A stretch of DNA of 7,741 bases from assembly GCA_011051745.1 (NCBI GenBank), contig DRKO01000467.1:1-7741 (forward strand), given 5' to 3'. This document shows, piece by piece, positions 1 to 6,759 of the stretch. Source of the DNA: Chloroflexota bacterium. Its GTDB lineage: Bacteria > Chloroflexota > Anaerolineae > Aggregatilineales > UBA3940. A model generated the notes under the pieces. That model was not told the DNA's origin, ran no database searches, and saw nothing but the letters and a program-made list of their open reading frames with translations. How positions within the stretch are numbered: position 1 is the stretch's first letter; each line of letters starts with the position of its first letter. A program made the position numbers and the translations under genes.

Positions 1-619
1 AGAACTTCTGAGGGAAGAGGCGGATCAGCGTATCGGAAGTCGGGAAAATCCAGGAGTTACCGACGAAGAAGAGGGCGTGGAACTGAGCGAACAGCCAGTT
101 GAACGAGGTCGCGGTCGTCACCAGCCCCACGATGATCAAGGCAAGCGTGAGAAAACTCCCCCTGAAAAGAGCGAGATAAAGAACTCTGCGGGTGGTCGGA
201 TGGATCGCCAGCCCCACCACACACACCCCCCAGATGCCCAGCAAAGCGAACCCATAGCGCACGAGCTGGCGGGTCACGACTTTGACATCGTGCATGTGGG
301 AGAGCTCACGCTCGTTGTAGATGGGCGTCCCGTCGGGGAACGTCAGATCGCCCAGCGTCTCGCTCTCTGGAGGGCTGAACAGGTAGTTGAGCGAGGGAAT
401 GGCGTATCGCAGGCGATCCTCCTGAGTGAAGCCGTAGGGGTCTTCCGGAAAGCCGGGGCGACTGTATTCCCAGCGGATGTACGCCTCGCTCATCAGCAGC
501 CGGGCGTTGATCAGCACCAGCAGCAGCGGCATCGCAGCCACGATCACAAGATGCATTACGGCGGCCAGCCATGCCGGTGGTCGAAGGCCAGCCTCGCTTG
601 AGCTTCGAGTTGTTTCCAT
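1..619 (-). CDS. DUF1461/TIGR01906 (Lit-like) integral membrane protein, 3' end outside the window
   Basis: The first 206 codons are visible; the stop lies beyond the left edge. Seen: a hydrophobic segment at residues about 19-41, a polar domain at about 45-115, hydrophobic segments at about 121-139 and 148-172, then FNWLFAQFHALFF at 173-185 and a WIFPTSDTLIRLFP stretch at 190-203. The polar domain contains ELSHMHDVK (105-113). This layout and the His motifs match the DUF1461/TIGR01906 family. In Firmicutes that family includes Lit, the lipoprotein intramolecular transacylase, which moves an acyl chain from the diacylglycerol to the amino terminus to make lyso-lipoproteins. Lit activity depends on two histidines; from memory of the family, H108 (or H110) and H181 are the likely equivalents. 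The ATG at 619 follows AAGGAG by 5 bases and begins 11 bp after the stop of the upstream gene, so the two are probably one transcript. Family assignment is fairly sure; transacylase activity is inference, because many family members are untested. Confidence 0.8.
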   Translation of the reverse strand, partial: METTRSSSEAGLRPPAWLAAVMHLVIVAAMPLLLVLINARLLMSEAYIRWEYSRPGFPEDPYGFTQEDRLRYAIPSLNYLFSPPESETLGDLTFPDGTPIYNERELSHMHDVKVVTRQLVRYGFALLGIWGVCVVGLAIHPTTRRVLYLALFRGSFLTLALIIVGLVTTATSFNWLFAQFHALFFVGNSWIFPTSDTLIRLFPQKF

Positions 620-630
620 GTCGTCTCCTT

Positions 631-2208
631 CTACTGGCAGGGCAGAGCGCCGCTTCCGCTCAGGACAAAGTTCACCAGCACCGCATCGGTCAGCACCTCG
701 ATCCCGGCCCGCTCATCTGTGAAGACCGGCCCGTCAAGCGGATCGTGGCGAATCTGCCGGTACGCAGAATCAAGGACAGAGAGCAGAAGCGGATGGGCAT
801 CCGGCGGTAGCAGCGCCCGGTTGGCAAGCAGGTTCTCCGGCGTGGTGGGCTGGACAGTGGCGACCATGATACTGTTGCAGCTATTGGGAACGTCTATCAC
901 GTGGACGGAGGGGAACACCTCTTTGAGGGTAGCCCCCAGCGCCTGAATCAACCGCCGATCCTCCACCGTGCGCCCGACGTTAATCGCCACCACGCCGCGC
1001 TCGCTCAGATGATCACGCGCGATCTGGAAGAACTCGACGGTAGCCAGATTCCAGGGGATATACGGCAGGCGGTAAGCGTCCACCCCGATCACGTCGTAGG
1101 TGTTGCGGCTGACGGCCAGCGCATAGCGCCCGTCCTGCACGATCACGTTGAGATTTTCCTCGTTCATTCCGAAATACTGCCGCCCGATCTCAACAATGCG
1201 CGGATCGATCTCGACGCCGTCTATCGGGATGGGGCCGAAAACAGCCGTGTATTGCTTGGGGATCGTCCCCCCCGCCAGACCGATCATCGCCATGCCGGTC
1301 ACATCGGCGGGTGAGAAAGGCGCAGCGTTGAAGAAAGGGGCGGCCAGAAAGTAATCCCATGTTCCTTCCGTGACGATGAAGTCGGGATAGCGGGGGTAGT
1401 ACATGGAGTGAATCCCCTGTCCCTCGTTCAGGAGCAGGACGTTAGCCTCCCCCCAGCGGGCAACCTGAATGTAGTTATAAGCCGACTCGTCCTCGTAGAT
1501 CAGCGTCATATCGGGCGGGAGAGGCCGCAGCACCCCCCGCTGGGTGAGCACGCCCAGCACGGCGAGCACAACCGGCATCCACAGGAGGGCGACGGCCCGA
1601 CGCCAGTCAAGCATCGCAAGCCCGATCAGGGCAACGGTCAGCAGCAGGCCGGAGAAGATCAGGAAGGTTAAGCTACTGCCAACGGTCGGGATCAGGATCA
1701 GCACGGGGAGAAAGGTTCCCAGAATGCTGCCCACCGTCGAGATGGCGTACATGCGACCGGAGACGCTCCCGGCGGTCTGTGTGTCCCGGATCGCCAGCCG
1801 GATCGCAAAGGGGGAAACGGTTCCCAGCAGAGTGATGGGAACGGAGAACAGGATCAACACGACACCAAACGACCCCACCAGCACAGCCGCGTTGACGTTG
1901 AGCACGGCCCGGGCTGCCACCCGCAGAACGGGCCGCCCGATGACGGGGATCAGCCCACCGGTGAAGGCCCCCCAGGCGATCACACGGTAGAAAGTGGCCG
2001 GATGGGGGGAGCGGTCGGCGATACGCCCGCCCAGAAAATACCCGGCGGTGAGGTAGAGCAACATCAGGCCGATGATGTTGGCCCAGACTATGTTACTGGT
2101 TCCGAAAACCGTTCCGAGCAGGCGCGGGGCCGTTAGCTCGATCCCCAGGGTGGTCATCCCGGAGGTGAATACCGCCACATACAGATACCGTCGTTGTGCT
2201 GATGTCAA
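631..2208 (-). CDS. Membrane-fused spermidine-synthase-like protein
   Basis: A 525-residue fusion. Residues about 9-222 hold roughly seven hydrophobic helices (near 9-31, 39-60, 74-92, 107-129, 154-176, 179-200, 205-222). Residues about 235-510 form a Rossmann methyltransferase/aminopropyltransferase-like domain with MIGLAGGT (308-315), DGVEIDP (330-336), a QDGR acidic loop (358-361) and a terminal VFTDERAGIEVLTD (495-508) typical of membrane-linked SpeE-like proteins. Canonical spermidine synthases have GGGDG in the nucleotide loop and a DxxDP catalytic motif. Here these read GLAGG and DAYRLP (377-382), so the loop Asp and the second catalytic Asp are missing. Ordinary spermidine synthesis is therefore doubtful; a different transferase or a sensing role is possible. 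The start is TTG: an in-frame TGA lies immediately upstream, and AGGGGGGTGAT sits 2 bases before it. The next in-frame ATG (residue 18) would cut into the first helix. The gene heads a probable two-gene unit with the Lit-like gene. Confidence 0.85.
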   Translation of the reverse strand: MTSAQRRYLYVAVFTSGMTTLGIELTAPRLLGTVFGTSNIVWANIIGLMLLYLTAGYFLGGRIADRSPHPATFYRVIAWGAFTGGLIPVIGRPVLRVAARAVLNVNAAVLVGSFGVVLILFSVPITLLGTVSPFAIRLAIRDTQTAGSVSGRMYAISTVGSILGTFLPVLILIPTVGSSLTFLIFSGLLLTVALIGLAMLDWRRAVALLWMPVVLAVLGVLTQRGVLRPLPPDMTLIYEDESAYNYIQVARWGEANVLLLNEGQGIHSMYYPRYPDFIVTEGTWDYFLAAPFFNAAPFSPADVTGMAMIGLAGGTIPKQYTAVFGPIPIDGVEIDPRIVEIGRQYFGMNEENLNVIVQDGRYALAVSRNTYDVIGVDAYRLPYIPWNLATVEFFQIARDHLSERGVVAINVGRTVEDRRLIQALGATLKEVFPSVHVIDVPNSCNSIMVATVQPTTPENLLANRALLPPDAHPLLLSVLDSAYRQIRHDPLDGPVFTDERAGIEVLTDAVLVNFVLSGSGALPCQ

Positions 2209-2210
2209 TC

Positions 2211-2221
2211 ATCACCCCCCT
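2211..2221 (-). promoter_or_regulatory. Strong Shine-Dalgarno fixing the TTG start of the spermidine-synthase-like gene
   Basis: The minus strand reads AGGGGGGTGAT, one insertion and one mismatch class away from the anti-16S consensus AGGAGGTGAT. It ends 2 bases before TTG at 2208-2206, putting the G-rich core about 6-7 bases from the start. The codon directly before TTG in that frame is TGA, so no longer start exists. The ATG at 2212-2210 is in another frame and overlaps the ribosome site itself. Confidence 0.65.
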
Positions 2222-2237
2222 GTTGAAGTCTTCAGGG

Positions 2238-2243
2238 ATTATA
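2238..2243 (-). promoter_or_regulatory. Possible -10 element for the leftward unit
   Basis: On the minus strand this is a perfect TATAAT, preceded by TACGC, about 30 bases upstream of the TTG start. It would predict a leader of roughly 20-25 bases carrying the Shine-Dalgarno. No convincing -35 lies 16-18 bases upstream (the 17-bp position reads CGCCCC) and there is no extended TGn, so the call rests on the -10 alone. I found no comparable promoter for the rightward gene at 2345; the rest of the 2209-2344 spacer shows no hairpin, repeat or small ORF that I can support. Confidence 0.3.
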
Positions 2244-2344
2244 GCGTAAGCGGAGCACAGGGGGCGATCTGGCGGCCGGGCCTGAGCGGTGTTAAAAATG
2301 GGCAATCTGAACCTGATCCTTTAGTGCGTGAGGACGAAGGCATC

Positions 2345-3703
2345 ATGACCCGTAAAGTGATCATCATCGGTAACGGCCCGGCAGGGATCGAGGCGGCCCG
2401 TTCGGCGGCTCTGGCCGGTGCGCAGGTAACCCTGATCGGCGAGGGGCCGGTCGGCGGGCGGGCTGGCTGGCACAGCCTGCTGCCCAGCAAAGTCTGGCTC
2501 TCTGCCGCCGATGCGCTGGCGCTGGTGAACGAGGCGAGCGAACTGGGGCTCTCTACCGGAGGTGCGCCTTCACCGGAGCCGGAGAGGATACTGGCCCGCA
2601 TCAAAGCCGTCAAACAGGCGTGGAACGAGCGGCAGGAAGCCGGATTAAGAGACCTCGGCGTCGAGATGGTGCGAGGGGTTGCGACGCTCGACTCCGCGAC
2701 GGAAATCACCGTCAGGGACGGCGACGGCAATCCGGTTGCTCGCCTGGAGGGGGACGCGATCATCATCGCGACGGGGTCTGTGCCGATCTTCCCGGAGGGG
2801 ATGCGCCCGGACGGTAAACGGGTGCTGGCCCCCCGTTTCGCCAGCCACCTTGAGGCTCTGCCGGACGACATCATCGTGATCGGGGGCGGAGCGACAGGTA
2901 GCGAATTCGCGTACCTGTTCAACCGGCTGGGCGTTCAGGTGACGTGGGTCGTGGATCAGTACGGTGTGCTGCCCGATTTCGTGCCGGAGGCAGGGGAGTT
3001 TCTGGCCGAGGCGCTCGGCAGGCGCGGGGTGAAGCTGGTGGCAGGCCAGCCCGCCAGCCGCATTGAGCAGGACGATGAGGGAGTCAGAGTCGTAACGGCA
3101 GACGGTGAGGTATACCGTGCCGCACAGGCGTTCCTCGCCATCGGGAGGCGGGCGGATGTCAGGCGGTTGAACGTCGAAGCGGTGGGACTGAAGCCGGGCA
3201 GGCTCGACGCGCTGGCGGTAGATGAGTTCATGCGAACGGCTGTGCCGTCCATCTATGCGATCGGTGATGCGACGGGCACGCCGATGCTGGCGAACGGAGC
3301 CATGGCGGAAGCGTGGGTCGCCGGACGCCACGCGGCAGGGGTCCCTACCCCGCCCTTCCAGCCCCGGACAGTGGTAGCGGCGATCTACACAGAGCCTCAG
3401 GTGGCGCAGGTGGGGACGCTGGAGCGTGACGGGGAAAACAGTCGCTCGATCAGGATGCCCTTCAAGGCGGGGCTGAAGACTCACTTTCTCCCCGGCGAGA
3501 GCGACGGCTTTCTCGAACTGGTATACGAGGCCGGGAATGGCCGCCTGATGGGAGGCGTCGCCGTCGGGCCGCACGCCGCCGATGTGCTGGCTCCGGTGGC
3601 GGTGGCGCTCCAGATGGGGGCGACGATCAGCGATCTGGCTGCCAGCGGCCCGGCGCACCCCACAATCGGGGAACTGGCGTTCATCGCTGCCCGCGCTGTG
3701 TGA
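2345..3703 (+). CDS. NAD(P)/FAD-dependent oxidoreductase, dihydrolipoamide-dehydrogenase fold, lacking redox cysteines
   Basis: A 452-residue protein with the full class I pyridine-nucleotide disulfide oxidoreductase layout. FAD-binding GNGPAG is at 9-14, an ATG motif at 142-144, the NAD(P)-binding Rossmann GGGATG at 180-185, the second FAD motif AIGDAT at 305-310, and a C-terminal dimerisation domain from about 340 with YTEPQVAQVG (348-357) and AHPTIGE (437-443). Family members carry GGTCxxxGCxPSK; here residues 37-49 read GGRAGWHSLLPSK, so both cysteines are replaced (Ala40, Leu45). The translated protein has no cysteine at all, yet it keeps the C-terminal His438-Glu443 pair. Dithiol reductase chemistry is therefore excluded; direct hydride transfer to a quinone, dye or other acceptor, or transhydrogenase-like activity, is possible inference. 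The ATG is chosen because the Rossmann strand begins at residue 4 and GAAGG lies 5 bases upstream; extending further would read into the divergent spacer. A class II aldolase gene follows after 49 bp, probably in the same transcript. Confidence 0.9.
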   Translation: MTRKVIIIGNGPAGIEAARSAALAGAQVTLIGEGPVGGRAGWHSLLPSKVWLSAADALALVNEASELGLSTGGAPSPEPERILARIKAVKQAWNERQEAGLRDLGVEMVRGVATLDSATEITVRDGDGNPVARLEGDAIIIATGSVPIFPEGMRPDGKRVLAPRFASHLEALPDDIIVIGGGATGSEFAYLFNRLGVQVTWVVDQYGVLPDFVPEAGEFLAEALGRRGVKLVAGQPASRIEQDDEGVRVVTADGEVYRAAQAFLAIGRRADVRRLNVEAVGLKPGRLDALAVDEFMRTAVPSIYAIGDATGTPMLANGAMAEAWVAGRHAAGVPTPPFQPRTVVAAIYTEPQVAQVGTLERDGENSRSIRMPFKAGLKTHFLPGESDGFLELVYEAGNGRLMGGVAVGPHAADVLAPVAVALQMGATISDLAASGPAHPTIGELAFIAARAV

Positions 3704-3752
3704 GAAGTCTTCCGCGCAACATGCCGGTTCGCAGGGAGCAGGAGAAACGGAT

Positions 3753-4415
3753 ATGAATTCGATAGAGGCAGGTGGCGGGACAGGCAACGTCCGTGATGAG
3801 ATGGTTCGGATCGTCGGGGAGCTCTACGCAGCCGGATTAATCACGGCGACAGGAGGCAACGTCAGCGTCCGGGTCCCGGGCAGGCCGGATGAGATGTGGA
3901 TCACGCCCAGCCAGTTTTTCAAGGGGGGGCTGCGCCCGGAGATGATGGTGCGGATCGATCTGGACGGACGGCCCCTTGATTCGGACGCGCTGCCCCCTTC
4001 GAGCGAGTATCGGGTGCACTGCACCATTTATCAGGCCCGCCCGGACGTTGAGGCAGTGATCCACACCCACGCACCGCAGGCGACTATTCTGGCGCTGGCC
4101 GGGCTCCCCTTCCTGCCCGTCTCCATCGAGGCGGCGTTCATCGGCGAAATTCCGCGTGTGCCGTTCATCATGCCGGGCACGCAGGAGCTGGCCGACGCTG
4201 TGGCGGAAGCTCTGGGCGATGGCGTGGCGGTGCTGATGCAGAATCACGGGCTGGTTGTGGCGGGAAGCAACCTGCGGCGCGCCGCCAACCAGACGGAGGC
4301 CATCGAGGAGACGGCCCGGAAGATCATAACCTGCCATATGCTCGGCAGGGAACCGGCGCTGCTGCCGGAGGAAGCAATCGCCACCCTGCGGGAGATGGGC
4401 CGGATGATGGCCTGA
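3753..4415 (+). CDS. Class II aldolase/adducin family protein (zinc-dependent sugar-phosphate aldolase or epimerase type)
   Basis: A 220-residue cytosolic protein of normal family length. Seen: phosphate-loop TGGNVS at 33-38, a TPSQF segment at 51-55, PPSSE at 81-85 with Glu85 as the expected catalytic acid/base, HTH at 104-106 and NHG at 164-166. His104, His106 and His165 correspond to the three zinc ligands of L-fuculose-1-phosphate aldolase, so the active site looks intact. The family includes fuculose- and rhamnulose-phosphate aldolases, L-ribulose-5-phosphate 4-epimerase and methylthioribulose-1-phosphate dehydratase. The sequence does not settle the substrate, and no kinase or isomerase gene is nearby to indicate a sugar. 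The ATG at 3753 has AGGAGA 7 bases upstream. The 49-bp gap after the flavoprotein gene suggests co-transcription and perhaps a shared pathway, which is inference. The family call is firm; the specific activity is open. Confidence 0.9.
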   Translation: MNSIEAGGGTGNVRDEMVRIVGELYAAGLITATGGNVSVRVPGRPDEMWITPSQFFKGGLRPEMMVRIDLDGRPLDSDALPPSSEYRVHCTIYQARPDVEAVIHTHAPQATILALAGLPFLPVSIEAAFIGEIPRVPFIMPGTQELADAVAEALGDGVAVLMQNHGLVVAGSNLRRAANQTEAIEETARKIITCHMLGREPALLPEEAIATLREMGRMMA

Positions 4416-4484
4416 GAATCGCGGTTGTGTTAAAGTGAGCGGTGGAAATATCAGGCAGAGATGGCAGATGTACTGTTTTCGGCT

Positions 4485-4490
4485 GGAGAG
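4485..4490 (+). promoter_or_regulatory. Shine-Dalgarno favouring the start at 4497
   Basis: GGAGAG lies 6 bases before the ATG at 4497. The alternative in-frame ATG at 4461 has only AGGCAG close upstream, with a poor match and spacing, so the downstream start is preferred. Confidence 0.5.
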
Positions 4491-4496
4491 AGGCTG

Positions 4497-5825
4497 ATGG
4501 TGGAAAGTTTCATCAACGCGCTGGCGGAGAACATGGCCGATGTTCTGACGATTGCGGGGGTGATCGGGCTGCTGGCCGGGGCGGTTCTGTTCTGGCGGGC
4601 CCGTGAGCGCCGCGTGAAGCGGTTCCGACAGCAGATCAAGGGCGAAGTCCCCGTCGCCAGCGAGTTCAAGGAGAAGCTGGCAAAAGCCCTCAACGCTGAT
4701 GTGGCCGAGATGGCCGCGATCGGCACGGTGACCTTTGTTGATATCGCCTGGCATTACAGCATGGCCGATCCCCAGATATGGGATCACTTTCAGGGACTCC
4801 CCGCTGATCACCTCGCCGACGCCATGCAGAACCTCGATGTGCTCAAGGCCAGCCTGGGCGATCAGGCGGTCCCGATTCTGGGGAACATCGTCGAGTATTT
4901 TCAGAACTTTGAGGCGGTTCAGGTCTTTCATGATCTGGTGGACCAGCTTTCCCATCTGGGGAGCGCAGGTGAGACGGCTACCCTCGTGCTGAGCAGCCAG
5001 GGTGATGCGCTGGCAGATGCGCTGACCGGCCCAACATCGCTCGGAACGAGCGTTGAGGCAAAGGCCAGCGCTCTGGGCGAAGGAACGTTGCTGCACTATA
5101 TCCCGCTGGTCACGCTCAGCTTTGCCACCTACCGGGCCTGGCGACGCTCTCAGAAGGGGGCCGAGATCGGGCGTAACATCGAGTTTGCGACAATCGAAGT
5201 CGCCACCCGCGCCGGAGGCGGCCTGATGGGCGGGAAGATCGGCGGCGTGGTCGGGACGTTCGTCATGCCCGGTCTGGGCACGGTGGTGGGGAGCGTTGCA
5301 GGGGCGGTGGCCGGAGCGGTGGGAGGCGCTTTTCTGGGCGAGGAGATCAAGCGGCGCCATATCCGTCAGGCTCAGGAGGCGCTGGAGCAGTCACTCACCG
5401 AACTCGGCCAGACCTATCTTGCAGACCCGGCGAAGTACCGTCAGCTAACGGAAGTTTTCGTTGAGCAGGAGAAGCGATACATCGAGAGCCTGCATGAGGT
5501 ACAGCGCAAACTGCGCCGTCATGCGCTGCCCTGGCGGCGGCTGTGGCCGGATCAAAAACTGATCTTTCTGGAGGAGACCGTCGCGCGGGCACAGGAGGGG
5601 TTGAACGAGATCAAGCTGGGGACGGTGGACGCGCTCGACCATCTGGCCTACATGCGCGATCAGAAACAGTACCGCAAGATGGGCCTTATCCTGTGGGGCG
5701 ATCCGGCCATGCGCCAGCAACTGGACTGCGAGCCTCACCTGATCGAGCGGGTGCAGGACGCAAACGAGCGGCTGGTACGCGAACTGAAGCAGTTTGGCCG
5801 GGCAGTGGAGGCACTCCCGGCCTGA
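4497..5825 (+). CDS. Membrane-anchored protein of unknown function with a long glycine-zipper segment
   Basis: I do not recognise the family. From the preferred ATG the protein is 442 residues; starting at 4461 would add 12. Seen in order: an N-terminal hydrophobic helix at about 14-33 followed by a strongly basic stretch RARERRVKRFRQQ (34-46), so an N-out/C-in anchor is likely; a soluble, probably helical region at about 50-195; a moderately hydrophobic stretch LLHYIPLVTLSFATY at about 198-212; a glycine/alanine-rich block at about 239-281 with repeated GxxxG spacing (GGGLMGGKIGGVVG, then GSVAGAVAGAVGGAFLG); and a charged, probably coiled-coil C-terminal part from about 284 with a single cysteine at about 411. 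Glycine zippers pack membrane helices tightly and occur in pores, oligomeric membrane proteins and some toxins, so a membrane-inserting or oligomeric role is possible but unproven. The gene lies 81 bp after the aldolase and ends 6 bp from the convergent methyltransferase gene. Translation and codon use look like those of its neighbours. Confidence 0.75.
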   Translation: MVESFINALAENMADVLTIAGVIGLLAGAVLFWRARERRVKRFRQQIKGEVPVASEFKEKLAKALNADVAEMAAIGTVTFVDIAWHYSMADPQIWDHFQGLPADHLADAMQNLDVLKASLGDQAVPILGNIVEYFQNFEAVQVFHDLVDQLSHLGSAGETATLVLSSQGDALADALTGPTSLGTSVEAKASALGEGTLLHYIPLVTLSFATYRAWRRSQKGAEIGRNIEFATIEVATRAGGGLMGGKIGGVVGTFVMPGLGTVVGSVAGAVAGAVGGAFLGEEIKRRHIRQAQEALEQSLTELGQTYLADPAKYRQLTEVFVEQEKRYIESLHEVQRKLRRHALPWRRLWPDQKLIFLEETVARAQEGLNEIKLGTVDALDHLAYMRDQKQYRKMGLILWGDPAMRQQLDCEPHLIERVQDANERLVRELKQFGRAVEALPA

Positions 5826-5831
5826 GGCCGA

Positions 5832-6623
5832 TCAAACGGAGGAGGTCGGAGACGGGGGCCGGTAAGCCCACAGCCTGAACTCCGCCGCCAGGTGCGCAGG
5901 GCGGCGGGGGTCTCCGTAGTGCCGAGCGATGGCGGCCTGCACGGCGGCGATCCCCTGCTCGAGCTCTTCATCGGTCAGCCGCCACGTCCGGGACCACACG
6001 CGCCGCCTGAGCAGGTCCACATATTCCCCCGGAGAGCGGTGGTATGTGTAACGGTGCGTGAACGGCCCGCCGGTGGGCTGCCAGCCCTCGCCCGTCAGGA
6101 AAGCCGCAAATTCCTCCGTCCCGACCCCAACGCTCCCCCGATGTTCAGGCGGAAGCGCAGCGATGAAAGCCTCGCGCAGGACTCTGAAGCCAGTGCCGCT
6201 GTAGCCGGTGAGCAGCAACCCGCCGGGCCGCAGGACACGCGCCAGTTCACGCACAGCGTCTCGCCAGGCAGGGATCAGATGGAAGACGTGGACGGCCACG
6301 GCTGCATCAAACACGCTGCCGGGGAAAGGGAGCTGCGTGGCACCGGCCTGAATCGGATGGACGGCCTCACCTGAGCGCCGGGCCTGCAGACGGGCCATCA
6401 TCGGGCGGGAGAGATCAACACCAAACACGGCGCGGACGCACGGGGCGAGCGGGAGCGCGATACGCCCGGTTCCAACACCCACTTCAAGAACCCGACTCGC
6501 GGATGTGAGATTCCCGGCCCGGCAGATCAGGGCGGCGGCGTTTTTCTCCTCGCCGGGCGGGAAGCCGCGCGTTTCGTCGTAGTAATCCGCCGCGCGATCA
6601 AAAGTCACCGAGTCATCCGGCAT
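5832..6623 (-). CDS. Class I SAM-dependent methyltransferase
   Basis: A 263-residue protein with a Methyltransf_11-type domain in the first half. Seen: an N-terminal FDRAADYYDETRG (8-20), typical of UbiE/small-molecule methyltransferases; motif I VLEVGVGTGRIALPL (45-59); motif II GVDLS (68-72) whose Asp70 should bind the SAM ribose; the acidic-loop region ATQLPFPGSVFDAAVAVHVF (95-114); and LRPGGLLL (131-138). The C-terminal half (about 150-263) carries family-specific, Arg/Trp-rich sequence that probably forms the substrate cap. The substrate cannot be assigned from sequence. The ATG at 6623 has GGGAG 7 bases upstream and the FDRAADYYD motif begins at residue 8, which fits a correct start. 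The gene stands alone, convergent with the glycine-zipper gene and divergent from tsaB across a 136-bp spacer; no convincing promoter of its own was seen there. Confidence 0.88.
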   Translation of the reverse strand: MPDDSVTFDRAADYYDETRGFPPGEEKNAAALICRAGNLTSASRVLEVGVGTGRIALPLAPCVRAVFGVDLSRPMMARLQARRSGEAVHPIQAGATQLPFPGSVFDAAVAVHVFHLIPAWRDAVRELARVLRPGGLLLTGYSGTGFRVLREAFIAALPPEHRGSVGVGTEEFAAFLTGEGWQPTGGPFTHRYTYHRSPGEYVDLLRRRVWSRTWRLTDEELEQGIAAVQAAIARHYGDPRRPAHLAAEFRLWAYRPPSPTSSV

Positions 6624-6678
6624 GTGTTCTCTCCCTTCCGGGGCTGCAATCTAATCTATCACGGAGTCCCCGGCATCT

Positions 6679-6707
6679 TTGCCATTCCCCTGCCCTGCCG
6701 TTACAAT
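6679..6707 (+). promoter_or_regulatory. Sigma-70-type promoter for tsaB-rimI
   Basis: TTGCCA (6679-6684) and TACAAT (6702-6707) are separated by exactly 17 bases, each matching the consensus at five of six positions. Transcription would start near 6714, giving a leader of about 46 bases with GGAG at 6747-6750, 9 bases before the tsaB ATG. This is the best promoter match I found in the window. Confidence 0.6.
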
Positions 6708-6759
6708 CCTCCTGCCGACTGGCGGCTGGCATCTGGAGCAACAACTGGAGCGCCCCGGT

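Noticed and set aside
77..601. A 174-codon plus-strand open frame at the left edge
   Set aside because: It is antisense to the Lit-like gene, whose frame has coherent membrane segments, family motifs and a Shine-Dalgarno; the plus-strand product is His/Gln-rich and featureless.
2223..2250. TTGAAG followed by TTATAG considered as a rightward promoter for the flavoprotein gene
   Set aside because: The two hexamers are only about 10-12 bases apart, and at the correct 16-18 base spacing there is no acceptable -10.
2645..3787. A 380-codon open frame on the minus strand opposite the flavoprotein gene
   Set aside because: Arg/His/Pro-rich shadow translation with no recognisable motif, fully antisense to a gene with clear FAD and NAD(P) motifs.
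3837..5360. A 507-codon open frame on the minus strand opposite the aldolase and glycine-zipper genes
   Set aside because: Its translation is low-complexity, His/Arg/Pro/Gln-rich without domain motifs, and it spans two well-supported genes; long antisense frames are expected in GC-rich coding DNA.
5818..5830. CGGCCTGAGGCCG inverted repeat centred on the stop codon of the glycine-zipper gene, considered as a bidirectional terminator
   Set aside because: The usable stem is only 4-5 bp with a tiny loop and no T-tract follows on either strand, so it is not a convincing intrinsic terminator.
6679..6759. An N-terminal extension of TsaB by 27 residues from the ATG at 6679
   Set aside because: The extension has no family similarity, overlaps the predicted promoter, and the conserved N-terminal strand begins right at the ATG at 6760, which has its own Shine-Dalgarno.
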